From Bacillota bacterium (lineage in GTDB: Bacteria > Bacillota > Clostridia > Lachnospirales > Bianqueaceae): a stretch of 60,506 nt of DNA. Made by a program: the position numbers and the translations under genes. Below the pieces are notes generated by a model, which saw nothing but the letters and a program-made list of their open reading frames with translations, did not search any database and was not told the origin of the DNA. The stretch is from NCBI GenBank assembly GCA_017442535.1, contig JAFRZL010000004.1:1-60506 (forward strand). The letters run 5' to 3'. How positions within the stretch are numbered: the first letter of the stretch is position 1; each line of letters opens with the position of its first letter. This document shows positions 45,505 to 53,715 of this stretch, one piece after another.

Positions 45505-45744
45505 ATGCTGATTCAAATTCTTGTTTCCCTTGTTGTCGGCGGAATCTGCGGATGGATTGCCAGTCAGATTATGCATAGCAAAGGCGGTCTGCTGCGCAAT
45601 GTTGTTATCGGTGTTGTGGGCGGCGCACTGGGCGGTTGGCTCGGTAACCTGATCGGTTTGGGCGACGGATGGATTTCTTCCCTGATTATCGCGATCGGCG
45701 GTCCCTGCCTGCTGATCTGGCTGATCAACAAGCTGGCAAAATAA
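45505..45744 (+). CDS. GlsB/YeaQ/YmgE-family small membrane protein
   Basis: 79 residues with three membrane helices and glycine zippers (GGICGWIASQI, VIGVVGGALGGWLGNLIG), the pattern of the transglycosylase-associated / GlsB stress family. It has its own strong promoter and terminator. TCGGAGGT precedes the ATG. Function in envelope stress is a family-level guess. Confidence 0.9.
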   Translation: MLIQILVSLVVGGICGWIASQIMHSKGGLLRNVVIGVVGGALGGWLGNLIGLGDGWISSLIIAIGGPCLLIWLINKLAK

Positions 45745-45763
45745 GTTAACGGATATTTTTAGA

Positions 45764-45786
45764 GGACGGGGGCAGTTCCCCCGTCC
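45764..45786 (+). terminator. Terminator of glsB
   Basis: GGACGGGGG / CCCCCGTCC stem with loop CAGTT; only a short T-rich stretch follows. Confidence 0.7.
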
Positions 45787-45837
45787 GTATTTCCGGCAGG
45801 CCTTCACGGCTTGCCGTTATGCATTCAGAGGAGTATA

Positions 45838-47946
45838 GTGGCAAAAAGTAATCGTCAGACAGGCTTTGGAGCCTGGTTGGGAATGTGGCTGGTTCTGGCC
45901 GGCCAGGAGGTAATCACACAGTATCTGTTATATCATACCGTGACCTGGGGCATGCTGTACGGCGCTCTCTTCGCGCTGCCCGCGGCAGGCCTTTTTGTAC
46001 TGCTTTCCGGCTTCTGGCCCAAGGTCGCTAACCGCATTCTGAAAACATTGTTCATGTTCGGCTGCACGGTCTTCTTCTGCGCGCAGCGGATTTATTTTGA
46101 TATCTTCAAGACCTTCCTGCAGGTCTTTTCGATCGGACTCGGCGCGGGCAATCTCTTTGCGTTTTTCCCGGTCGTGCTGGAGAGCCTGAGCCGTCTGTGG
46201 TGGGAAGTCCTGGTTCAGATGCTGCCCTTTGTGATCTATCAGATATGCCTGTGGTCCCGAGGCGGCAGGCCGATGCGCGTTGTGCCTGCCATCGTGATTC
46301 TGGTGCTTTCGGTCGCGGCTTTCTTTGGCGCGGAGTGGGCGCTCCAGATCCCGGGCAAGGGTCCCAACACCCCTTATGAGCAGTATTTCGGCAAGGGGAA
46401 TCTCCTGCAGACCTATCAGAAGCTCGGCGTGCTGACCAGCTTGAGGCTGGATGCCCAGCACTATTTCTTCGGCAAAGAAGAGAACAATACGTCCGGCCTT
46501 TCGGGGCTGGTCCCCGAAAGCAGCCGCCCGGAGCCGGTTCCCTCCCGGGAGGAAAGCCATCTGTCCCGCGAGGAGTCCACGGCGGAGCAGTCGGCGGCCG
46601 AGTCTGTTCATGAGAGCAGCGAGGAGATCCAGGAGCCGGTTTTCGTCCCGGAGCCGAGGGTGCTTGATATTGATTTTGACCATCTGATCGAGACCGCGCC
46701 CAATCAGACCATCGCTGATATGCACCGGTATTTCCGCAATGTGGAGCCGACATATACCAATGAGTATACGGGCATGTTTGAGGGATATAATCTGATCTGG
46801 ATCATCGGCGAAGCTTTTTCCAAATGGGTGATCGACGAGGAGAGGACGCCGACCCTGTATAAGATGGCGACGAACGGCTTTGTCTTTAACAATTTCTACA
46901 CGCCGTATTTCGCCATGAGTACGACCGACGGCGAGTATGTGACGATGAACAGCCTGATCCCCAAGGAAGGGGTCTGGAGCTATTATCTGACGCGGAATAA
47001 CCAGATGCCTTTCGGATTCGGCAATATGTTCTCGGCCAGAGGGTATCTGTGCTACGGCTATCATAATAATGACTTTGATATGTACCGGCGCGACCTGTCC
47101 CACCCCAATGTCGGGTATATTTGGAAAGCCTACGGCAACGGCCTTAATGTCACGCATACCTGGCCGGAATCCGATCTGGAGATGATGGAGCTGACCGTTC
47201 CCGAATACGTCGGGCAGGAACCCTTCCACATTTACTACATCACCGTGAGCGGGCATTGTGTCTGGGACTTTACCAGCAACGCAATGAGTATCAAGCATCA
47301 ATCCGAAGTGGAAAATCTCCCGATCAACAGCCTCGGAGCCAGAGCCTATCTTGCAGCCAATATGGAAGTGGAGCTCGCGATGGAGAGCCTGCTGAAGCAA
47401 TTGGAAGAAGCCGGCGTGGCCGATCACACCGTGATCGCACTCTCGGCCGACCATTATCCGTACGGACTGAACATGGAGCAGCTGCACAGGCTGACCGGCG
47501 AGGACCTCTCGGTGGACTTTGAACTGTACCAGAACGCGTTCATCCTTTATTGCCCTGGCATGGAGGAACCCGTGCAGGTAGACAAACTCGGCTGCAGCAT
47601 GGACATCGCCCCGACGCTCGCCAATCTTTTCAATCTCCCGGTCGACTCCCGCTTCTACATGGGACGCGATCTGCTGTCGGACAGCGCCCCGCTGGTCGTA
47701 ATGGCGGACAAGAGCTTTTTCGATGACAAAATGCTGTATAACGCCTCCACGGGCGAGGTCCGGTATTACGGAAGTGAAGAATGGTCTCAGGAGCAGATCG
47801 ACCAATACCTGAAGAACATGCAGGCTAAAATCAATAATCAGTTCATCATGTCCGAAGCCGTGATGTACCAGGACTATTACTCCTACCTGCAGGACTATCT
47901 GCCCTGGTGGGACGGCAAATCCTTCGGCAGGCTCTACCAGCCGTAA
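45838..47946 (+). CDS. LTA-synthase-like membrane sulfatase-fold enzyme
   Basis: 702 residues. About five membrane helices (1-170) anchor an outside catalytic domain after a Ser/Glu/Pro-rich linker (about 225-270). The domain resembles lipoteichoic acid synthase: a metal-site Glu in WIIGEAF (about 325), the nucleophile Thr362 in MSTTDGEY and the metal pair in LSADHYPYG. It likely transfers glycerol-phosphate or a related group to a cell-surface polymer. The start is the GTG at 45838, 4 bp after AGAGGAG; the ATG at 45811 has no ribosome site. Confidence 0.85.
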   Translation: MAKSNRQTGFGAWLGMWLVLAGQEVITQYLLYHTVTWGMLYGALFALPAAGLFVLLSGFWPKVANRILKTLFMFGCTVFFCAQRIYFDIFKTFLQVFSIGLGAGNLFAFFPVVLESLSRLWWEVLVQMLPFVIYQICLWSRGGRPMRVVPAIVILVLSVAAFFGAEWALQIPGKGPNTPYEQYFGKGNLLQTYQKLGVLTSLRLDAQHYFFGKEENNTSGLSGLVPESSRPEPVPSREESHLSREESTAEQSAAESVHESSEEIQEPVFVPEPRVLDIDFDHLIETAPNQTIADMHRYFRNVEPTYTNEYTGMFEGYNLIWIIGEAFSKWVIDEERTPTLYKMATNGFVFNNFYTPYFAMSTTDGEYVTMNSLIPKEGVWSYYLTRNNQMPFGFGNMFSARGYLCYGYHNNDFDMYRRDLSHPNVGYIWKAYGNGLNVTHTWPESDLEMMELTVPEYVGQEPFHIYYITVSGHCVWDFTSNAMSIKHQSEVENLPINSLGARAYLAANMEVELAMESLLKQLEEAGVADHTVIALSADHYPYGLNMEQLHRLTGEDLSVDFELYQNAFILYCPGMEEPVQVDKLGCSMDIAPTLANLFNLPVDSRFYMGRDLLSDSAPLVVMADKSFFDDKMLYNASTGEVRYYGSEEWSQEQIDQYLKNMQAKINNQFIMSEAVMYQDYYSYLQDYLPWWDGKSFGRLYQP

Positions 47947-47972
47947 GCATTGAAAACAGACAAAAACAGGAG

Positions 47973-47999
47973 ACAGGAGCCAGGGGCTCCTGTTTTTTT
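47973..47999 (+). terminator. Terminator of the LTA-synthase-like gene
   Basis: ACAGGAGCC / GGCTCCTGT stem followed by seven T residues. Confidence 0.92.
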
Positions 48000-48026
48000 G
48001 CCGGAGAAGGGGATCAGCGGGAAAGG

Positions 48027-48233
48027 CTATGCACGTGCATAGCGATCACGGGGAAAGTCTATGCACGTGCATAGAGATCAGCAGGAAACCCTATGCACGT
48101 GCATAGAGATCAGTGGAAAGGCTATGCACGTGCATAGCGATCAGCAGGAAACCCTATGCATGTGCATAGAGATCAGTGGAAAACCCTATGCACGTGCATA
48201 GCGATTGGCAGGAAACCCTATGCACGTGCATAG
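48027..48233. repeat. Palindrome array B (31-32-bp period)
   Basis: Seven copies of CTATGCACGTGCATAG start at 48027, 48059, 48091, 48122, 48154, 48186 and 48218. The steps are 32 bp except one of 31; the copy at 48154 has a single C-to-T change. The 15-16-bp spacers are alike ([A/C]GATCAGCAGGAAACC type). Their reverse complement resembles the spacers of array A, with GATC next to the palindrome, so the two arrays are the same element in opposite orientation, 48 kb apart. It lies between two terminators of convergent genes. The rest of this 412-bp gap holds no gene. Confidence 0.95.
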
Positions 48234-48288
48234 CGACCGGCAAAGAAACTCCCCACACGCTTTTCCCGACTTCAAAACCGCAATAAAA

Positions 48289-48322
48289 CGCCGCAAATCC
48301 TGCATAATCAGGATTTGCGGCG
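48289..48322 (-). terminator. Terminator of the epimerase-like gene
   Basis: 14-bp stem CGCCGCAAATCCTG / CAGGATTTGCGGCG, followed on the minus strand by TTTTATTG. Confidence 0.92.
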
Positions 48323-48358
48323 CGGGAATTCGCAGCTTTATTCAGACAATGGCCGGGA

Positions 48359-49234
48359 TTAGTTCGAAGACGGGTACTCGCGGTTGATTTTCTCGAGGTA
48401 GTCCAGATCGATCTCTCCGCTTGAATCGATGGTCACACTGTAACCGCCCAGGAAATTGTGATTCGCGAGGGTATTGCTGTCCACTCCGCTCCGGAAGAAA
48501 TGACCCGGCTGGCCTTTTAATTCTTCACGGTAGATGCCGCCGTCGGACTGGGGCTCGTAGCCGATCAAGGCGTTGTCGGAGGTGTCAAAATAGCAGCCTT
48601 CGTTTGCGGACATGCCGAAAATCTGCAGGTATTTGCGGTCTCCGTCATATTCCAGGCATTTGCGGAAAAGCTGTTGGCAGTCCGGGTTGGAGAGCCAGAT
48701 ATAGGAGGAGCGGATGTCACCCGGCTGGAGGTTGCCCTGCTGCCTGAAATTGCCGATGCGGACATTGATACAGGAGATGTCATAGCGGTCCGAGTAATAG
48801 CGCCCGATCATTTCGGTGAATACCTTGGCGAGCGCGTAAGGACTGTCGGGACGGTACAGAGAATCGGAAGTGACATGATCTCCCTTCTGATAGTAGCCGA
48901 ATATATGATTGGAAGAGCCGAAAATCACACGCTTTACGCCTGCGATCCGGGCGGCTTCATAAAGAGTGTAGGAAGTGACCGTATTGTCCTTGATGTGTTT
49001 CTCGATAAAAGAATCGTTCCGCATATAAAAACCCATGTGGATGACGGCTTCAATGCCTGTAAGCGCTTTGGTCATCGCTTCCAGGTCATGATATTCCAGA
49101 TGGATCAGATGGTCACCGTCGCCTTCACCGCGGGTTCCGAGAAAGACTTCGTAGTCGTCTGTCTGGGCAAGGCCCTGGGCTATGCAGGTCGCGATCCGGC
49201 CCGTCCCGCCGGTGATCAGAATCTTTTTACGCAT
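48359..49234 (-). CDS. Uronate-dehydrogenase-like SDR oxidoreductase
   Basis: 291-residue extended short-chain dehydrogenase. The NAD site is ILITGGTGRIA, and the active site is Ser in FGSSNHIFG with Tyr and Lys in DSPYALAK. The stretches GSSNHxxGxY, YRPDSPYALAK and RIGNF resemble uronate dehydrogenases, which oxidise glucuronate or galacturonate to aldaric lactones. The ATG at 49234 has AAAGGGGG upstream. It is divergent from, and shares a -35 region with, a sugar-acid dehydratase-like gene, which supports a sugar-acid role. An ordinary sugar epimerase is the alternative. Confidence 0.78.
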   Translation of the reverse strand: MRKKILITGGTGRIATCIAQGLAQTDDYEVFLGTRGEGDGDHLIHLEYHDLEAMTKALTGIEAVIHMGFYMRNDSFIEKHIKDNTVTSYTLYEAARIAGVKRVIFGSSNHIFGYYQKGDHVTSDSLYRPDSPYALAKVFTEMIGRYYSDRYDISCINVRIGNFRQQGNLQPGDIRSSYIWLSNPDCQQLFRKCLEYDGDRKYLQIFGMSANEGCYFDTSDNALIGYEPQSDGGIYREELKGQPGHFFRSGVDSNTLANHNFLGGYSVTIDSSGEIDLDYLEKINREYPSSN

Positions 49235-49298
49235 TTTTTTACCCCCTTTATCTGTGAAATCGGGCACGGAGCATCCCCTGTCCGATCTTATTGCTTCT

Positions 49299-49327
49299 AT
49301 CATATATTTTCGGGAAGGACTTGTCAA
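49299..49327 (-). promoter_or_regulatory. Promoter of the uronate-dehydrogenase-like gene
   Basis: On the minus strand TTGACA (49327-49322), a 17-bp spacer and TATGAT (49304-49299). The -35 box overlaps that of the opposite gene. Confidence 0.78.
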
Positions 49328-49350
49328 GTACTATTATCCTGTGATATACT
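49321..49350 (+). promoter_or_regulatory. Promoter of the dehydratase-like gene
   Basis: TTGTCA (49321-49326), an 18-bp spacer and extended TGA-TATACT (49345-49350). Confidence 0.7.
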
Positions 49351-49387
49351 GAATTCAACAAAAATATACGCTGAAGGGGGACTTTTC

Positions 49388-50536
49388 ATGAAGATTACCG
49401 ATATCAAAACCTGGTGTGTTTCACCGGTACGCCGCAATTATGTCTATGTCAAGGTGGAAACGGACGAGGGTCTGTACGGTATAGGCGAGGCCTATTCCTG
49501 CGGTCCAGATCTCGCGACGGTCAAAACCATCGAGTACTTCAAGGACTGGCTGATCGGCCAGGACCCGCTGCGAATCGAATATATCTGGTCGATGCTTTAC
49601 AATTACTCCCGCTTCCCCGGAGGCGCTATCGTGGATTCGGCCATCTCCGGCATTGATCTGGCGCTTTGGGATATCGCGGGCAAAGCCGCGAATATGCCCG
49701 TCTGGCAGCTTCTCGGCGGCAAGAGCCGCGACAAGGTCTGGGCTTATACCGGATCGGGGCGCGGCGCGACGACGGAGGAAGCTGTCGAGAAGACGCAGGA
49801 GCTGATCGAAAAATACGGCTATACCGCGCTTAAGCTCTTCCAGCATTTCTCGGGGGACATGCCCGTGGATGAGAGCCGCAAGAAGCTTGCGGACCAGTAT
49901 GCGGCTTTCCGCAAGGCGCTGGGCGACGATTTCGAACTCGGCATCGATTTCCACGCGCGCAATTTTGAGCCCTACCGCGCGGTCTGGTTTGCGGAAGCGA
50001 TCCGTGAATACCGTCCCTTCTTTATCGAGGAGCCTATCCGGATGGAGAATATCGACCAGATGGCAAAGCTTAAGGATAAGTTGGGCGCACCGCTTGCGAC
50101 CGGTGAATGCCTGTATACCAAGTTTGAGTTCAATGATCTGCTGATGGCAGAGGGCGCGGATATCCTGCAGCCGGACATTCTGCTGTGCGGAGGCATGACC
50201 GAGGCCAGAAAGATCGCGGCCATGGCGGAAGCGCATTATAAAGTTGTCGCGCCGCACAATCCGCTCAGCCCGCTGTCCACTTATATCAATGTGCACTTCG
50301 CGGCGGCCGTGCCGAACTTCCTGATTCTGGAGACCCATGACCACAATATGGGTAATATTCCGGCGGCCAATGATCTGGTGACGGAAGTGCTCCGTCCTGT
50401 GAACGGATATCTCCCGATCCCGGATGGTCCGGGCTGGGGCGTCGACCTGAACTTCGAATATCTGGACAGCCTGAAGTACGAGCCCTGGCACAGACCCTTT
50501 GCCAAGAAGATGGACGGCAGCATAGACGTGGTCTGA
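49388..50536 (+). CDS. Galactonate/mannonate dehydratase-like enolase-superfamily enzyme
   Basis: 382 residues of the enolase superfamily. Metal ligands are Asp187 (GIDFHAR), Glu214 (FIEEPIR) and Glu240 (TGECLY); His189 (in DFHAR) and His290 (VAPHNPLSP) match the acid/base histidines of D-galactonate and D-mannonate dehydratases. Such enzymes remove water from C2-C3 of sugar acids. GAAGGGGG lies before the ATG at 49388. The divergent neighbour could supply a sugar acid. The exact substrate is open. Confidence 0.85.
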   Translation: MKITDIKTWCVSPVRRNYVYVKVETDEGLYGIGEAYSCGPDLATVKTIEYFKDWLIGQDPLRIEYIWSMLYNYSRFPGGAIVDSAISGIDLALWDIAGKAANMPVWQLLGGKSRDKVWAYTGSGRGATTEEAVEKTQELIEKYGYTALKLFQHFSGDMPVDESRKKLADQYAAFRKALGDDFELGIDFHARNFEPYRAVWFAEAIREYRPFFIEEPIRMENIDQMAKLKDKLGAPLATGECLYTKFEFNDLLMAEGADILQPDILLCGGMTEARKIAAMAEAHYKVVAPHNPLSPLSTYINVHFAAAVPNFLILETHDHNMGNIPAANDLVTEVLRPVNGYLPIPDGPGWGVDLNFEYLDSLKYEPWHRPFAKKMDGSIDVV

Positions 50537-50588
50537 GGCCGCGGCACTCATACAAAGAAGATACCGTTTTTTCCGGTTGTTTTATGTA

Positions 50589-50617
50589 GTGACAATTATC
50601 CGTTCCTGTGATATAAT
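50589..50617 (+). promoter_or_regulatory. Promoter of the envelope/sporulation operon
   Basis: GTGACA (50589-50594), a 17-bp spacer and extended TGA-TATAAT (50612-50617), upstream of eight closely packed genes. Confidence 0.72.
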
Positions 50618-50665
50618 TAAATTTGATAGTACTTCTTAATTGCATGACAGAAAAGGAGGATCAGC

Positions 50666-51199
50666 ATGGCTGACAAAAAGACGGACCGTAAGGCCGATAA
50701 GAATGAATTCTGGGATTCCCTGCGTGAGAATTCCCGCAAGGCGGCGAATCTGGTAGCACAGCAGGCGACTGCGCTTGCCGAGGCCGCGCAGAAGAAGACT
50801 AAAGAAACCATGGACGGCATTAAGCTGGACCGTGAGATCAAGAAGGTTCAGGGCATTCTGAAGGATGAATATGAGATGCTGGGTCAGCTTTCCTATTCGA
50901 TCGAAAGCGGTCTGCTGCGCCGGGATGATACGATCCTGCAGGCCTCGGTCAAGAGGATCGACCGCTGCAAGAAGCGCCTGGAGGAGCTGGAGGAGCAGAG
51001 GGGCGGTCATAAGGAGCCCGAACCGGAGCCCGAGAGCCCCGAGGAAGAGGAAGAAGAGCTTTTCGCAGCTGCCGGTGAGGAGCCTGAGGAAGAGGAAGAG
51101 GACGACGGCTTCCCCATGATGAAATTCTGCCCCCACTGCCATGCAGGCAATGCTATGACTGCAACGAATTGTGTGGCCTGCGGCCATAAGCTGGATTAA
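50666..51199 (+). CDS. Coiled-coil zinc-ribbon protein
   Basis: 177 residues: a basic start, a helical coiled-coil region (about 20-115), a very acidic low-complexity stretch (about 116-147, runs of Glu and Pro) and a C-terminal zinc ribbon with CPHC and CVAC pairs. No membrane segment. Zinc ribbons of this kind are common in uncharacterised Firmicutes proteins. AAAGGAGG precedes the ATG. First gene of the operon; its stop overlaps the next start (TAATG). Confidence 0.75.
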   Translation: MADKKTDRKADKNEFWDSLRENSRKAANLVAQQATALAEAAQKKTKETMDGIKLDREIKKVQGILKDEYEMLGQLSYSIESGLLRRDDTILQASVKRIDRCKKRLEELEEQRGGHKEPEPEPESPEEEEEELFAAAGEEPEEEEEDDGFPMMKFCPHCHAGNAMTATNCVACGHKLD

Positions 51200-51444
51200 T
51201 GGAAAAGCTGCAGAAGGACCGCTATTATGTCTGCACGCATCCCGATCACAGCAGCGTGTTGGAGATATTCTCCGGTGCCAATCTGGAGCGGGTGCTGGAA
51301 TATGATAAGCGGTATAAAATGGTCATGACGACAGCCGACCGCGAGGATGCACTCCACTTTGTGGAGGAGGTTGTCCGCGCGGCGCTGGAACGCGATCCTG
51401 AGCTCGCTCATTTCAAACGGGATGTGGAGGCCCTCTACTCATGA
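51199..51444 (+). CDS. Hypothetical small protein
   Basis: 81 residues, soluble, with mixed charges. It overlaps the upstream gene by one base and the downstream lit-like gene by four, so it is surely translated as part of the operon. I recognise no family. Confidence 0.65.
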   Translation: MEKLQKDRYYVCTHPDHSSVLEIFSGANLERVLEYDKRYKMVMTTADREDALHFVEEVVRAALERDPELAHFKRDVEALYS

Positions 51445-52151
51445 AGAAATATCCATTCTGGGCCTTGGCAGCCTCGTTTATCGCGTCGCTCGCGCTGCTG
51501 GTGATCCTCTTTCTGACGAGTTTCCAGTCGGTGATCTTTAACCGGGGCTTTGTGGACCGCGAAATGCAGAAATACAAAGTGGCGGATTCGATCGGGATGG
51601 ATCAGCCGTCGCTGATGGTTCTGTATGACGAGATGCTGAAATATCTGGAAGATAAACGGGAGGATCTCAACATCCGGGTCGTTCGCTACGGGCAGGAGCA
51701 GGATGCGTTTTATGAAAAGGAATTGCTGCATATGGTGGATGTGAAGGGGCTCTTTGTGGCCGGCTTCAAGATCCGGAACTATGCGATTCCACTGGCACTC
51801 GGGCTGATCCTCGTGGTCTGCCTGGTCAAGTCACGGGGCAAACACGTGGCAGGCGCGCTGCCGAGGGGGTTCCTGGCAGCCTCGGTCGTTTTTCTGCTGA
51901 TCGTGACAGTGCTGGGTGTGGCCCTCACGGCGGATTTTGAAAGAGCTTTTATACTGTTCCACGAAATCTTTTTCACCAATGATCTGTGGCAGCTGAATTA
52001 TCAGACGGATCTGCTGATGAATATCGTGCCGGAGGTCTTTTCGAGGGATGTTGCCATCCATACCGTCATCAGATTTACGATCGTTTTTGTCCTGATGATC
52101 GCTGCCAGTTTCATCTGGATCCATCGTGACCGTAAATCGGTCAAATCCTAA
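51441..52151 (+). CDS. lit: Lit-like lipoprotein intramolecular acyltransferase (TIGR01906/DUF1461)
   Basis: 236-residue membrane protein with four helices (about 8-30, 113-131, 144-165, 206-226) and an outside loop between the first two. It matches the TIGR01906 family, which includes Lit of Enterococcus and Bacillus. Lit moves an acyl chain on lipoproteins from the glyceride to the N-terminal cysteine, making the lyso form that TLR2 detects less well. Conserved features seen here are His97 (LLHMVDVK) and the strong motif FHEIFFTNDLWQL (His174). The family call is firm; the activity is by homology. Confidence 0.85.
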   Translation: MKKYPFWALAASFIASLALLVILFLTSFQSVIFNRGFVDREMQKYKVADSIGMDQPSLMVLYDEMLKYLEDKREDLNIRVVRYGQEQDAFYEKELLHMVDVKGLFVAGFKIRNYAIPLALGLILVVCLVKSRGKHVAGALPRGFLAASVVFLLIVTVLGVALTADFERAFILFHEIFFTNDLWQLNYQTDLLMNIVPEVFSRDVAIHTVIRFTIVFVLMIAASFIWIHRDRKSVKS

Positions 52152-52180
52152 ATTATCGGGTCAAGAAAGGAGGGGATGCC

Positions 52181-53299
52181 GTGGGCGCAGTACTTGGCGT
52201 CATTTTGACGATCCTGAAGTGGATCGGGATCATTTTGCTGTGGATTATCGGCATCGTCCTGGGACTGATCCTGCTGGTGATTCTGCTGCTGGTGATCTTT
52301 CTGTCCATCCCCATCCGCGTCAGCGCGGAGGGAGAGTATACGAAGGAAAAGACAGAGGTGGAGGCACATGTCACCTACTGTTTGAAACTGCTGCATGTGC
52401 AGGTGTTCTTTAAGGAGAAGATCCTTGCCTGGCAGGTGAAGCTCTTCGGCAAGGTACTTGCTTCATCGGGCAGGGAAGCCTCCGCCGAAGAGGAAAAGCC
52501 TACGGGAAATCCGGCTGCGGAGGAAGAGGCAAAGCCCGCGGAGAGCCCGGCTGCGGAGGAAGCAGCAAAGCCTGCGGAGAATCCGGCTCTGCAAGATCAG
52601 GAGCCGGCTGAAGCGTCCGCCTCCGAAAGCCCTGCGGACAATCCCTCCCCGCAAGCCTCCGAACAGAGCACCGGCATGCCGACCATGGAGATCCACGGTC
52701 CTTCCGTCAAGCCGAAGCCGGCCGAACCGGAGGAACCGCAGGAGGAAGAGATTCCGGACTGGGCCAAAGAGTGCATGAAGCCCATCGGCCCCGATCTGGA
52801 AGACAAGATCTCTGCCAAGATCGGCGAATTGGAAGAAAAGTTCGGCGGCATTCTGGCCAAGGCGGACACCTATTATCAGGAATTCCGCTTTTATCCCGAG
52901 AAGCGTCAGGTGATGAAGGCTCTCGGCCGCATGCTCTGGAGGATCATTCGTCAGTTCCGCTTCCGCGATACAAGGCTGTGGCTGCGGCTCGGTCTGGATG
53001 ACCCGTCCGCGACGGGCCTGATTCTCGGAGCGGCCGGAATGCTCAATCATATGATTCCCTCAAAGGAGCTCTCGCTCCTGCTGCAGCCCGAATTCGGGCA
53101 GTCGCTGATAGAAGGAGGCGGCACGCTGCATCTGCGCATCCGCATACAGGCGTTTATCCATGCCATCCTGTGCTTCCTTCTGAACCGATATATCCTCCGG
53201 CTGATCTTCTACGTGATCCGCCGCCTGCGTAAATCCAGGAAAAAAACCGGCTCAAAGGCCGATCAGAAAGAACTCTCTAACAGAAAGGACGAAGAATGA
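52181..53299 (+). CDS. DUF2953 protein (YtfI-like) with acidic repeat linker
   Basis: 372 residues: an N-terminal membrane helix (about 5-45), a DUF2953 beta region (IRVSAEGEYTKEKTEVEAHVTY, then LLQPEFGQSLIEGGGTLHLRIRI near the C terminus) split by a long Glu/Ala/Pro linker (about 95-190). The linker holds two clean copies of a 12-residue repeat encoded by a 36-bp repeat. The start is GTG at 52181 with AAAGGAGGGG upstream. In Bacillus ytfI stands next to ytfJ, as here, supporting a joint sporulation or envelope role. Confidence 0.82.
   Translation: MGAVLGVILTILKWIGIILLWIIGIVLGLILLVILLLVIFLSIPIRVSAEGEYTKEKTEVEAHVTYCLKLLHVQVFFKEKILAWQVKLFGKVLASSGREASAEEEKPTGNPAAEEEAKPAESPAAEEAAKPAENPALQDQEPAEASASESPADNPSPQASEQSTGMPTMEIHGPSVKPKPAEPEEPQEEEIPDWAKECMKPIGPDLEDKISAKIGELEEKFGGILAKADTYYQEFRFYPEKRQVMKALGRMLWRIIRQFRFRDTRLWLRLGLDDPSATGLILGAAGMLNHMIPSKELSLLLQPEFGQSLIEGGGTLHLRIRIQAFIHAILCFLLNRYILRLIFYVIRRLRKSRKKTGSKADQKELSNRKDEE
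52511..52582 (+). repeat. 36-bp tandem repeat in the DUF2953 gene
   Basis: Two adjacent 36-bp units beginning CCGGCTGCGGAGGAA at 52511 and 52547, with a third, decayed start at 52583. They encode AAEE[E/A]AKPAE[S/N]P, so copy-number change would keep the frame. Confidence 0.75.
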
Positions 53300-53715
53300 T
53301 GAAGTCAAAAGACGGACTGAATGATCTGCTTTCCCAGATCGAGGGATTTATTACGACCAAGACAGTGGTGGGCGAGGCCATTCACATGGGCGATACGATT
53401 CTGCTGCCCCTCGTAGATGTGACGCTCGGCGTCGGCGCGGGAGCCAAAGACAAGAACTATGACAAGAACGGCCTGGTCAGCACGATGGGCGGCGCGGGAG
53501 CCAAGATGAGCCCCAGCGCGATTCTGGTCATCAACAACGGCAATGTCCGCATGGTGACCGTGCAGAATCAGGACACGGTCAGCAAGGTCATGGATATGAT
53601 TCCCGACATTCTGGATCGTGTGTCCAACGGATTCTCAAAGGAGAAAGAGAATAAGGCTGCACGCAAGAAAGTCGACGAAGTCTACAGTGACGGTGCAACC
53701 ATCGATGTCGAATAA
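53296..53715 (+). CDS. gerW: GerW/YtfJ-family sporulation protein
   Basis: 139 residues typical of the GerW family, which in Bacillus acts in spore germination: an N-terminal helix, TVVGEAIHMGDTILLPLVDVTLGVG, a glycine-rich loop (STMGGAGAKMSPSAILVI) and VQNQDTVSKVMDMIPDIL. It overlaps the DUF2953 gene by 4 bp. Its presence is the best sign in the window that the host, or its ancestor, forms spores. Confidence 0.92.
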   Translation: MMKSKDGLNDLLSQIEGFITTKTVVGEAIHMGDTILLPLVDVTLGVGAGAKDKNYDKNGLVSTMGGAGAKMSPSAILVINNGNVRMVTVQNQDTVSKVMDMIPDILDRVSNGFSKEKENKAARKKVDEVYSDGATIDVE

